DNA from: an uncultured bacterium
Lineage (GTDB): Bacteria; Verrucomicrobiota; Lentisphaeria; Victivallales; UBA1829
Direction of reading: 5' to 3'
Length of the DNA: 41,016 nucleotides
Assembly: GCA_902762495.1 (NCBI GenBank)
Contig: CACWOL010000016.1
Span: forward strand, 1 to 41,016
The notes beneath the pieces were generated by a model. That model was given only the letters and a program-made list of their open reading frames with translations, searched no databases and was not told the DNA's origin. Every line of letters starts with the position of its first letter. Positions within the stretch are counted from its first letter, which is position 1. This document shows positions 31,782-40,044 of this stretch, piece by piece. Both the position numbers and the translations under genes were made by a program.

Positions 31782-32858
31782 ATGGCAATGCTTGAAATCC
31801 ACGGCGCCTCCAAATCCTACGGCAAGACGCCCGTCCTGCGCGGCATCGACCTCTCCGTCGAAGCCGGCGAACTCATGTTCCTGCTCGGCCCCTCCGGCTG
31901 CGGCAAATCCACGCTCCTGCGCATCGTCGCCGGGCTCATCCGGCAGGACGCGGGCTCGGTCGTCCTCGCCGGACGCGACGTCTCCGCCCTGCCCCCGGAA
32001 TCCCGCAACACCCCGATGGTGTTCCAGAACTACGCGCTCTGGCCGCACCTGAACGTCGCTGAAAACATCGAATTCGGCCTCAAGATCAAGAAGCTCCCTC
32101 GCGAGGAAATCAGGAAGACCGTCGGCGAGATGCTCGAAGTCGTCGGCATGTCCGAGTTCGTGAAACGCAAAGTCAACGAGCTCTCCGGCGGCCAGCAGCA
32201 GCGTGTCGCGCTCGCACGCGCCCTCGCGCTCAGAGGCGATATCCTTCTCCTCGACGAACCGCTTTCCAACCTCGACGCACGTCTCCGCGACCTCATGCGC
32301 ACCGAGATCCGGCGCATCTGCAAGGAACGCAACCTCACCGCGCTCTACGTCACGCACGACCGCCGCGAAGCGCTCAGCGTGGGCGACCGCATCGCCGTCA
32401 TGAAGGACGGCGTGATCCTCCAGCTCGATGCCCCGCGCACGCTCTACACGCGCCCCGCGAACAAGTTCACGGCGTCGTTCCTCGGCGACGCCGACTTCCC
32501 CGAGGCGAAGTGCCTGCGCATTGAAAACGGTTTCGCAACCTTCTGCACGCCGCTGGGCGAACTTCGCGTCCGCCTCGAAGGACAGCCCGTTCAGCCCGCG
32601 CCCGATACCGTCTGCACGCTCATGATCCGCCCGGAGGCGGTTCGTACCGACATTGATTCCGCGTCCGCCAACGCCTTCCCGTGCATCGTCCGCGACAGCG
32701 TCTTCCTCGGCGAAACGACCGGGCTCACGCTGGATGCCTCCGGTTTTTCGCTTCATGCGAGCGAATCCGCCGCGCCCGAACGACACCCCGGCGACCGGAT
32801 CACATGCTCCGTTCCGCCGGACGCGATCGCAATTCTCCCGCCCGACAACGCCCGCTGA
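31782..32858 (+). CDS. ABC importer ATPase (FbpC/PotA-like)
   Basis: This 358-residue ATP-binding subunit of a CUT1/iron/polyamine-type importer carries Walker A GPSGCGKST (about 36-44), the Q-loop VFQNYALWPH, signature LSGGQQQR, Walker B ILLLDEP, D-loop SNLDARLR and the switch His in YVTHDRREAL. Residues from about 245 form the C-terminal OB-fold (TOBE-type) regulatory domain typical of this class. The DRREA sequence replaces the usual DQxEA. It is second in the row after the small exported protein and precedes the binding protein (32873) by 14 bases and the fused permease (34420). No strong ribosome site is visible before the ATG at 31782. Confidence 0.94.
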   Translation: MAMLEIHGASKSYGKTPVLRGIDLSVEAGELMFLLGPSGCGKSTLLRIVAGLIRQDAGSVVLAGRDVSALPPESRNTPMVFQNYALWPHLNVAENIEFGLKIKKLPREEIRKTVGEMLEVVGMSEFVKRKVNELSGGQQQRVALARALALRGDILLLDEPLSNLDARLRDLMRTEIRRICKERNLTALYVTHDRREALSVGDRIAVMKDGVILQLDAPRTLYTRPANKFTASFLGDADFPEAKCLRIENGFATFCTPLGELRVRLEGQPVQPAPDTVCTLMIRPEAVRTDIDSASANAFPCIVRDSVFLGETTGLTLDASGFSLHASESAAPERHPGDRITCSVPPDAIAILPPDNAR

Positions 32859-32872
32859 CGCCGGAGCCCCCA

Positions 32873-34423
32873 ATGAAACGTCTCGCCCTCGCGCTGGCAG
32901 TCCCCGTTCTGCTCATCATCCTCCCGTTCGTGCTCCGGCCGTCCGCCGACTGGAGTCCGTCCGCGCCCGAACGCCTCGTAGTCATCACGCCGAACTCGGA
33001 ACAGATCAAGTACGAGTTCGAACACGCGTTCCGCAAGTGGTACAAGGAACACCGCGGGCGCGACATCATGTTCGACTGGCGCAGCCCGGGCGGCACCAGC
33101 GACATCGTGAGGTACATCAACGACCGGTTCGAGGCGGAATTCCGTCTGTATGCGCTCGAGAACGGAATGGAATGGGACCGCGACACGGCGGCGGCGTTCA
33201 AAAACTCCAAGTTCACGGCGGACGACCACCCCGCCCGCAAGCTCCTGCTCGAATCCGACATCGGCATCGGCATCGACCTTTTCTTCGGCGGCGGCACCTA
33301 CGATCAGGCGAAATTCGCCTCGATCGGCTACGCGGTCGACGCGGGCGTGAAGGAACGCCACCCGGACTGGTTCACCGACGACGTCATCCCCATGAACTTC
33401 GCGGGCGAGCAGATTTACGATCCGCAGGGACGCTACTACGGCTACTGCCTCTCCTCGTTCGGCATCGCGTACAATTTCCGGCGCATCCGCGAGCTCGGCA
33501 TCGAGCCGCCGCAAAACTGGATCGACCTCACCGATCCGGCGTATTTCGGCACGCTCGTGCTCGCCGACCCGACCAAATCCGGCTCCATCACCAAGTGTTA
33601 CGAAATGATCATCCAACAGGCCATGGCCGAGCTCGGCCCGGAACAGGGCTGGCTTGAGGGGTTCCGCCGCGTGAAGCTCCTCACCGCGAACGCGCGGTCC
33701 ATCGCCGACTCCGCGGGCAAGGTCGTCCGCGACGTTTCCTCGGGCGAGGCCGCGGCGGGCGTCTGCATCGACTTCTACGGGTTCAGCGAGGCCGAATGGT
33801 CCCGCCAGAGGACAGGCGAACCATCCATGACCTACGTCATGCCGCGCGGAGGAACCGCCGTGACCGCCGACCCGATCCAGCTTCTGCGCGGCGCGCCGAA
33901 TCCCGATGCCGCAAAGGATTTCATCGACTTCCTGCTCTCGAAGGAGGGCGCGGCGATCTGGCTGCTGAAACCCGGCACGCCCGGCGGCCCGGAAAAGTAC
34001 GTTCAGCTCCGGCCGACCGTCCGGAAGGACTCTCCGCTTGAGCTCCCGAAAGAACAGCTCGCCCTGCCCGATTACCGTCCCTACGACCTCGGCGGCACGT
34101 TCGAATACCGGTCCGACTGGACGGGGCGTTATTTCAGCCTCATCCGCGTGCTCATCAAATGCGCCGCGCTCGACCCGGAGGACGACCTGCGCGCCGCATG
34201 GAAAGCCATCCTCGAAAACGGCGGCCCGGAGGCCAATCCCGAGGCAATGGCCGAACTCCTCGCGCTCCCCGTGCCGTATGAATCCGCCGCGGACGAATCG
34301 AAAGCGTTGAGCGGCACGCCAGCCGAAGCCGCCGCCGCACGCACCCGCTGGACTGAGGCCGCCCGCGCAAACTATCTGCGCGCCGCCGAGCTCGCCCGGA
34401 AGAAAGGAGCCGCGTCGAGATGA
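32873..34423 (+). CDS. ABC importer substrate-binding protein (iron/polyamine type)
   Basis: This 516-residue extracellular solute-binding protein is larger than usual for the class (about 330-360) because of a C-terminal extension after residue 400. The N-terminus has one hydrophobic segment (about 4-22) with no lipobox and no clear signal-peptidase site, so it may stay membrane-anchored. The mature domain has VVITPNSEQIKYEFEHAF at the start, GGTSDIVRYI, and a YGYCLSSFGIAYNFRRI plus LADPTKSGSIT pattern like that of Fe3+/ferric-type (FbpA/Sfu) binding proteins. GGAG is 7 bases before the ATG. It overlaps the permease start by 4 bases, giving coupled translation. The metal or small-molecule ligand cannot be decided from the sequence. 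Confidence 0.88.
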   Translation: MKRLALALAVPVLLIILPFVLRPSADWSPSAPERLVVITPNSEQIKYEFEHAFRKWYKEHRGRDIMFDWRSPGGTSDIVRYINDRFEAEFRLYALENGMEWDRDTAAAFKNSKFTADDHPARKLLLESDIGIGIDLFFGGGTYDQAKFASIGYAVDAGVKERHPDWFTDDVIPMNFAGEQIYDPQGRYYGYCLSSFGIAYNFRRIRELGIEPPQNWIDLTDPAYFGTLVLADPTKSGSITKCYEMIIQQAMAELGPEQGWLEGFRRVKLLTANARSIADSAGKVVRDVSSGEAAAGVCIDFYGFSEAEWSRQRTGEPSMTYVMPRGGTAVTADPIQLLRGAPNPDAAKDFIDFLLSKEGAAIWLLKPGTPGGPEKYVQLRPTVRKDSPLELPKEQLALPDYRPYDLGGTFEYRSDWTGRYFSLIRVLIKCAALDPEDDLRAAWKAILENGGPEANPEAMAELLALPVPYESAADESKALSGTPAEAAAARTRWTEAARANYLRAAELARKKGAASR

Positions 34424-36087
34424 AACGCCTCCTCTCCGTCTTCCTGGCGCTGGCCGTCCTGACCTTCTTCGCGCTGTTCCTCTTCCTGCCGCTCTTCACG
34501 GTCGTGGCGGAGGGCTGCGACCCGGCAGTCATGCGCGAGGTCTTCCGCAGCCGCCTGTACCTCCAGGGCATGATGAACTCGCTCGCGCTCGCGGTCGTGA
34601 CCACGGCCATCGTCTTCCTGATCTCCATCCCGCTCGCCGCGCTCTACGACAAGTACGATTTCCCCGGCAAGGCCGCGTGCTCCGTGCTGATGATGGCGCC
34701 GATGATCCTGCCGCCGTTCGTCGGCGCGCTCGGATTCCAGCAGCTCCTCGGCCACTACGGCCTCCTGAACAGCCTCCTCGGCGCTGTCGGACTGCCCCCG
34801 GTCGACTGGCTCGGCGGCAGCGGCAGGTTCTGGAGCGTATGCATGATCCAGGCGCTCCACCTGTATCCAATCGCCTATCTCAACCTCATCACGGCGTTCG
34901 CGAACATCGACCCGTCCCTGCTCGAATCCGCCCGCAACGCCGGCGCCGGGCCGTGGGAGAGGTTCCGCCGCATCACCCTGCCCATGCTCAAGCCGGGACT
35001 CCTCGCTGGCGGCAGCATCGTCCTCATCTGGGCGTTCACCGAACTCGGCACGCCGCTCATGTTCGGATACAACACCGTGACCCCGGTCCAGATATTCAAC
35101 GGTGTCACCGAACTCGGCACCAATCCCGCCGCGTACTCCCTCGTCATCGTCACGCTCGCCGTCTCCTGCCTGCTCTACCTCGGCGCAAAGCTCCTGCTCG
35201 GACACGGCGCGGCGGCCTCGGCCGCAAAGGGCACACCGGGCGCTTCCGCGCGAAAACTGAACGGTCCCGGCCGCTGGCTTCCGCTCGCGGTCTTCATCGG
35301 ATTCACGTTCGTCGCCTCGCTGCCGCACATCTGCCTGGTGCTGATCGCGTCCTCCGCGAGCTGGAGCGGGACGATCCTGCCGGAACACTTCTCGCTGATG
35401 CACTACCGCAACGCGCTCGGCGACCATCTGGTCGTGCCGAGTATCGTGAACAGCCTGAAATACGCGCTTCTTGCCACGGCTCTGGCGCTGGCCGCGGGCG
35501 TGCTGACGGCGTTCCTCACCCGGCGCGCCAAGCTCAAGTTCGGCTGGATGCTCGACCTCGTCGCCATGACCCCGCTCATGATCCCCGGCGTCGTGATGGC
35601 CGTCGGATTCCTCGGCATGTCCATCCGCTACCAGTGGGCCCGCATGCTGTTCGATCCCGTCGCCAATCCGGTCTTCCTGCTCGCCATCGCCTATGCCGTC
35701 CGGCGCGTGCCGTATGTGCTGCGCTCCGTCGCAGGCGGGCTCGACCAGACGCCGGAGGAACTCGAACGCGCCGCGCGGAACGCCGGAGCGGGATACGGAC
35801 GCACGATCCTGAAGGTCACGCTCCCGCTGGTGGCGGCGAATCTGGTCGTCGGCGCGCTGTTCGCGTTCAGCTTTTCCATGATGGAGGTCTCCGATTCGCT
35901 GATCCTCGCACAGAAAGCCGAATTTTATCCAATCACGAAGGCCATCTACGAGCTTTCGCAGTATCTCGGCGCCGGGCCGTACACCGCCGCGGCGTTCGGC
36001 GTCTGGTCGATGTGTTTCCTGGCGTCCATCCTCGCCGCCGCGTCCGTCCTGCTCGGCAAAAAGATCGGTTCTCTCTTCAGCATCTGA
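34420..36087 (+). CDS. ABC importer permease with two fused transmembrane domains (FbpB-like)
   Basis: This 555-residue permease holds both halves of the translocation pathway in one chain, as in FbpB/SfuB. Each half ends with an EAA-type coupling loop for the ATPase: ESARNAGAGPWERFRRITLP (about 168-187) and RAARNAGAGYGRTILKVTLP (about 449-468). About twelve membrane helices are predicted, with a short Ala/Gly/Lys linker near 265-285. The ATG overlaps the stop of the binding-protein gene (ATGA at 34420). It is the last gene of the row, and no terminator is seen before the metK promoter. The ATPase-binding protein-permease order and the fused permease support a ferric-iron-like importer. Confidence 0.93.
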   Translation: MKRLLSVFLALAVLTFFALFLFLPLFTVVAEGCDPAVMREVFRSRLYLQGMMNSLALAVVTTAIVFLISIPLAALYDKYDFPGKAACSVLMMAPMILPPFVGALGFQQLLGHYGLLNSLLGAVGLPPVDWLGGSGRFWSVCMIQALHLYPIAYLNLITAFANIDPSLLESARNAGAGPWERFRRITLPMLKPGLLAGGSIVLIWAFTELGTPLMFGYNTVTPVQIFNGVTELGTNPAAYSLVIVTLAVSCLLYLGAKLLLGHGAAASAAKGTPGASARKLNGPGRWLPLAVFIGFTFVASLPHICLVLIASSASWSGTILPEHFSLMHYRNALGDHLVVPSIVNSLKYALLATALALAAGVLTAFLTRRAKLKFGWMLDLVAMTPLMIPGVVMAVGFLGMSIRYQWARMLFDPVANPVFLLAIAYAVRRVPYVLRSVAGGLDQTPEELERAARNAGAGYGRTILKVTLPLVAANLVVGALFAFSFSMMEVSDSLILAQKAEFYPITKAIYELSQYLGAGPYTAAAFGVWSMCFLASILAAASVLLGKKIGSLFSI

Positions 36088-36128
36088 CGCCGCCCCGGTA
36101 AAAATATGGAATTGTTCTTTTCTCCTGT

Positions 36129-36157
36129 TTGTATTGCCGATGAAATTATGCTATATT
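36129..36157 (+). promoter_or_regulatory. promoter for the metK-ahcY operon
   Basis: TTGTAT (36129-36134) and TATATT (36152-36157) have a 17-base spacer. A second choice, TTGCCG with TATATA, overlaps it at the same spacing. The leader of about 75 bases before the metK ATG shows no recognisable SAM riboswitch. Confidence 0.65.
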
Positions 36158-36238
36158 ATATAACAGGCCATTTTGTTCGTCCGCCGGTCGGAATCCGCCA
36201 TTCAAAAACACTCTTTACCTATAGTGAGTTCAAACACC

Positions 36239-37423
36239 ATGAGCAACCTCAAAAAAGACTATTTGTTCACGTCCGAATCCGTCTCCGAAGGCCATCCCGA
36301 CAAGGTCGCGGACCAGATCTCCGATGCAATTCTTGACGCCTGCCTGGAGCAGGACAAAGACAGCCATGTGGCGCTGGAAACGCTCTGCACCACGGATTTC
36401 ATCGTACTCGCGGGCGAGATCAGAACAAATGCGAAAGTGGACTGGGAGAAGATTGCACGGAGCGTAGTGCGCGACATCGGTTACACCGATCCCGAAATCG
36501 GATTCTCCGCCGACACTGCGGAAGTTTTGTTGCGGATACACAAGCAATCCGCCGACATCGCGCAGGGCGTGGACGCTGGCGAAAACAAGGCTCAGGGCGC
36601 CGGAGACCAGGGCATGATGTTCGGATTCGCCTGCACCGAGACCGACGCGCTGATGCCCGCCCCGATCTACTATGCGCACCGCATCGTCGCCGAACTCGCC
36701 CGTCTCCGCAAGACCGAGCCGCAGAAGTACGCGTTCCTCCGTCCCGACGCCAAGAGCCAAGTCTCCTTCCGCTACGTGGACGGCAAGCCCGTCGCCATCG
36801 AAACGGTCGTCGTCTCCACGCAGCACACGAAGGACGCCACCCGCGCCCAGCTTGAAACGCTCGTGAAGAAAGTCGTCGCGGACGTGATCCCCACTGAATT
36901 CCTAACGGAAAAAACCGTGTATTTCGTGAACCCGACCGGCAACTTCGTGATCGGCGGTCCTGCGGGCGACACCGGCCTGACCGGACGCAAGATCATCGTC
37001 GACACCTACGGCGGACGCGGCCTGCACGGCGGCGGCGCTTTCTCCGGCAAAGACCCGTCCAAAGTGGACCGTTCCGCGGCCTACATGTGCCGCTATATCG
37101 CCAAGAACATCGTGAAGGCCGGACTGGCCGACCAGTGCCAGATCCAGGTGGCGTACGCCATCGGCGTGACCGAGCCTGTCTCCATCTTTGTCGACACGTT
37201 CGGCACAGGCAAGGTGAGCGACAGTGTACTGGAAAAGATCGTCCGCGAAGTCTTCGACATGACCCCCGCCGGCATCACCGCCACGCTCGGCCTGAAGGAA
37301 CGCAAGGGCTGGACCTACCGCCAGACCGCGGCCTACGGGCACTTCGGACGCGACGGGTTCCCCTGGGAAGCCACCGACAAAGTCGACGCTCTCCTCGCGG
37401 CCGCGAAGAAATACGCGGATTGA
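36239..37423 (+). CDS. metK: S-adenosylmethionine synthetase
   Basis: This 394-residue MetK makes S-adenosylmethionine from methionine and ATP. The signatures are intact: [18 protein letters not shown] (ATP/Met site), [10 protein letters not shown], the [16 protein letters not shown] phosphate-binding loop (about 259-274) and the C-terminal YGHFGRDG. The length is typical (380-400). The ATG at 36239 is chosen because homologues start just before [15 protein letters not shown]; the frame upstream to 36173 is a leader. Only a weak GTGAG is seen at the ribosome-site position. It is followed after 21 bases by the PfkB kinase gene. Confidence 0.97.
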   Translation: MSNLKKDYLFTSESVSEGHPDKVADQISDAILDACLEQDKDSHVALETLCTTDFIVLAGEIRTNAKVDWEKIARSVVRDIGYTDPEIGFSADTAEVLLRIHKQSADIAQGVDAGENKAQGAGDQGMMFGFACTETDALMPAPIYYAHRIVAELARLRKTEPQKYAFLRPDAKSQVSFRYVDGKPVAIETVVVSTQHTKDATRAQLETLVKKVVADVIPTEFLTEKTVYFVNPTGNFVIGGPAGDTGLTGRKIIVDTYGGRGLHGGGAFSGKDPSKVDRSAAYMCRYIAKNIVKAGLADQCQIQVAYAIGVTEPVSIFVDTFGTGKVSDSVLEKIVREVFDMTPAGITATLGLKERKGWTYRQTAAYGHFGRDGFPWEATDKVDALLAAAKKYAD

Positions 37424-37444
37424 CCTCGCGCGGGGCATTCCGGA

Positions 37445-38458
37445 ATGAACAACAGCCAGTCCGCCGCAGTCCTCGGTGCGGGAACCGCGATCGTCGATCT
37501 GCTGGTCCGCGTCGACGACGCTTTTCTGGCGCGGGAACTGCCCGACGGACGCGGCAACACCACATGGGTCGAGGCCGCGCGTCTTGATGAACTGATCCGG
37601 CACTTGCAGGAACGAGGTTTCCTGCTCGAAAAAGCACCGGGCGGATCGACCGGGAATCTCCTCTGCGGACTCTCCGAACTCGGCTGCGAAACACGGTTCC
37701 TCGGCTGGCTCGGCCTCGATGACGACGGCGTGTACTACCGCGACACGTTCGCGGAATCCGGCGGAGGCATCCATTCATTCAAATACCACCCCTCGAAACA
37801 CACGGGGCGCTGCCTGAGCCTGGTCTCGCCAGACGCCGACCGCTCCATGGTGACCGACCTCGGCGCGTCCGCGGAAATGCGCGCGGACGGGATCCGGGAA
37901 TCCGACCTCGAAGGCGTTTCTCTCCTGCATACGGAGGGCTACCTTTGCGGCCTGAAGGACCGGACGTTCCTGCCCCGGCTCTTCGAACAGGCGAAAAACG
38001 CAGGGATTCCTGTGAGTTTCGACCTCGCATCCTACGGCATCGTACGGGAATACCGCGACGAGATTCGTGAGTATCTGAACAATTATGTCGACGTCGTATT
38101 CGCGAACGAACTGGAAGCGGCGGAATTCGCCGGGACTGGCAATCCCGAAGCCATGCTCGACGTCCTCGCGCAGCTCTGTCCCGTCGCCGCCGTCAAGCTC
38201 GGCGCGCTCGGTTCGCTCATCCGCATGGATGGCCGCACGGTCAGGATCGCGCCGGAACCCGCGAATCCCGTCGACGCGACGGGCGCGGGCGACCTCTGGC
38301 AAGCCGGATTCCTGTTCTGTTGGCTGCATCATGCCGCGCCGGAAGTCTGCGGACGCATCGGCTCCATTCTGGGCGCTGCCGCCGTGTCGCATTTCGGCGC
38401 GCGTCTGCCGGAAGACCGCTGGCATGCACTGCGCGAACGCATCCGCACCATGATTTAA
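37445..38458 (+). CDS. PfkB-family kinase, probably adenosine kinase
   Basis: This 337-residue ribokinase/PfkB-family kinase carries an N-terminal GAGTAIVDLLVRVDD, a GGSTGNLLCGLSELG substrate-binding glycine motif (about 66-80) and a C-terminal NPVDATGAGDLWQAGF anion-hole and catalytic Asp motif. Adenosine kinase is suggested by position: it lies between metK and ahcY, where it would clear the adenosine released by S-adenosylhomocysteine hydrolase. The sugar-type PfkB alternative cannot be excluded by sequence alone. The ATG at 37445 is 21 bases after metK. No strong ribosome site is seen, which suits translational coupling. Confidence 0.9.
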   Translation: MNNSQSAAVLGAGTAIVDLLVRVDDAFLARELPDGRGNTTWVEAARLDELIRHLQERGFLLEKAPGGSTGNLLCGLSELGCETRFLGWLGLDDDGVYYRDTFAESGGGIHSFKYHPSKHTGRCLSLVSPDADRSMVTDLGASAEMRADGIRESDLEGVSLLHTEGYLCGLKDRTFLPRLFEQAKNAGIPVSFDLASYGIVREYRDEIREYLNNYVDVVFANELEAAEFAGTGNPEAMLDVLAQLCPVAAVKLGALGSLIRMDGRTVRIAPEPANPVDATGAGDLWQAGFLFCWLHHAAPEVCGRIGSILGAAAVSHFGARLPEDRWHALRERIRTMI

Positions 38459-38512
38459 ACACAAGCTTTCATTCATAACATAACACAACACCAACGAAAA
38501 GGAACTTTCACA

Positions 38513-39946
38513 ATGGCTGCGAAAACATCCCGGAAGACCAAAGGCGAATACCTGATCCGCGATATCGGACTCGCCGACTTCGGACGCAAGGAAATCGAGA
38601 TCGCTGAGTACGAAATGCCCGGCCTCATGGCGATCCGCGAGAAATACAGCAAATCCAAACCGCTCGCCGGGATCCGCATCATGGGCTGCCTGCACATGAC
38701 CATCCAGACCGCGGTCCTCATCGAAACCCTCGCCGAACTCGGCGCGGACCTCCGCTGGTGCTCCTGCAACATCTTCTCCACGCAGGACCACGCCGCGGCC
38801 GCCATCGCGAAACGCGGCATCCCCGTCTTCGCCTACAAAGGCGAGAGCATCCCGGAATACTGGCAGTTCGTCATGAAGGCGATGATCTGGCCGGACGGAA
38901 AGGGCCCGGACCAAATCGTGGACGACGGCGGCGACGCCACCGGACTGATCCATATGGGCGTGAAGGGCGAGCTTGATCCTTCCTTCCTGAAGACCGTGCC
39001 GAAATCCGCCGATGAAAAGGCAGTCTTCGCCATTCTGAAGGACGTCCGCAAGAAAGACCGCAAGTTCTGGCAGAAGATCGCCGCGAACATGAAGGGCGTC
39101 TCCGAAGAGACCACCACCGGCATCCACCGCCTCATCCAGCTCGCGAAGTCCGGCGAACTCCTCTTCCCCGCCATCAACGTGAACGACTCCGTCACGAAAT
39201 CCAAGTTCGACAACGTCTACGGATGCCGTCACTCCCTGCCCGACGGGATCAAGCGCGCGCTCGACGTGCTGCTCTCCGGCAAACAGGTCGTGGTCTGCGG
39301 CTACGGCGACGTCGGCAAAGGCTGCGCCGAAGCGATGAAGAACGAACGCGCCCGCGTCGTCGTGACCGAAGTCGATCCGATCTGCGCGCTTCAGGCGTGC
39401 ATGGCCGGATTCCAGGTCGCCCGCATCGAAGACGCGCTGAAGACCGCCGACGTGTACGTGACCTGCACCGGTAACTGCCACATCATCACAGCCAAGCACA
39501 TGGCCGCGATGAAGGATCAGGCGATCGTCTGCAACATCGGGCACTTCGACGATGAGATCGACGTGGCCGGGCTGAAGGCGGTCAAGGGCATCAAGGTCAC
39601 CGAGATCAAAGGCTGCGAGTGCCCCGTCCACAAGTACACCTTCCCCGACGGACACAGCATCTACCTGCTCGCCGAAGGCCGTCTGGTCAACCTCGGCTGC
39701 GCCACGGGCCACCCGAACTTCGTCATGAGCTGCTCCTTCTCGAACCAGGTGCTCGCTCAGATCGAGATCGCCGGGAAGAAGCTCGAAAAGAAGGTCTACC
39801 TGATCCCGAAGAAGCTCGACGAGGAAGTCGCGCGTCTCCACCTCGCCAAGTGCGGTGCGAAGCTCTCCAAGCTCACGCAGGAACAGGCCGACTATATCGG
39901 CGTGAAAGTCTCCGGTCCCTTCAAACCGGATGATTACCGCTACTGA
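38513..39946 (+). CDS. ahcY: S-adenosylhomocysteine hydrolase
   Basis: This 477-residue NAD-dependent hydrolase splits S-adenosylhomocysteine to adenosine and homocysteine. Motifs include [57 protein letters not shown], the NAD-binding [22 protein letters not shown] and the C-terminal [10 protein letters not shown] (usual KPDHYRY). The length matches bacterial forms (about 470). AAAAGGAA lies about 7 bases before the ATG. It is the last gene of the metK-kinase-ahcY row, which completes the SAM recycling branch. Two hairpins and a good terminator follow (39962-40043). Confidence 0.97.
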   Translation: MAAKTSRKTKGEYLIRDIGLADFGRKEIEIAEYEMPGLMAIREKYSKSKPLAGIRIMGCLHMTIQTAVLIETLAELGADLRWCSCNIFSTQDHAAAAIAKRGIPVFAYKGESIPEYWQFVMKAMIWPDGKGPDQIVDDGGDATGLIHMGVKGELDPSFLKTVPKSADEKAVFAILKDVRKKDRKFWQKIAANMKGVSEETTTGIHRLIQLAKSGELLFPAINVNDSVTKSKFDNVYGCRHSLPDGIKRALDVLLSGKQVVVCGYGDVGKGCAEAMKNERARVVVTEVDPICALQACMAGFQVARIEDALKTADVYVTCTGNCHIITAKHMAAMKDQAIVCNIGHFDDEIDVAGLKAVKGIKVTEIKGCECPVHKYTFPDGHSIYLLAEGRLVNLGCATGHPNFVMSCSFSNQVLAQIEIAGKKLEKKVYLIPKKLDEEVARLHLAKCGAKLSKLTQEQADYIGVKVSGPFKPDDYRY

Positions 39947-39961
39947 ACCGAAACGAAAAGA

Positions 39962-39992
39962 CCGCCGTTCCCTTTTTCAACGGGAGCGGCGG
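39962..39992. terminator. hairpin after ahcY
   Basis: CCGCCGTTCCC (39962-39972) pairs with GGGAGCGGCGG (39982-39992) over 11 positions with one wobble pair, 15 bases past the ahcY stop. No T tract follows on the plus strand; TCTTTTCG follows on the minus strand, so it may serve the convergent GH9 gene. Confidence 0.5.
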
Positions 39993-40014
39993 CTTCAAAA
40001 ACTTGATTGTTTTT

Positions 40015-40043
40015 CGCGGGATTCTTTCAGAGTCCCGCGTTTT
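40015..40043 (+). terminator. rho-independent terminator of the metK operon
   Basis: CGCGGGATTCT (40015-40025) pairs with AGAGTCCCGCG (40029-40039) over 11 positions with one wobble pair and a 3-base loop, followed by TTTTCTTATTTT. It lies at the boundary with the convergent GH9 gene. Confidence 0.85.
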
Positions 40044-40044
40044 C

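Noticed and set aside
36158..36238. SAM riboswitch upstream of metK
   Set aside because: The leader is only about 75 bases and shows no conserved riboswitch helices or terminator.
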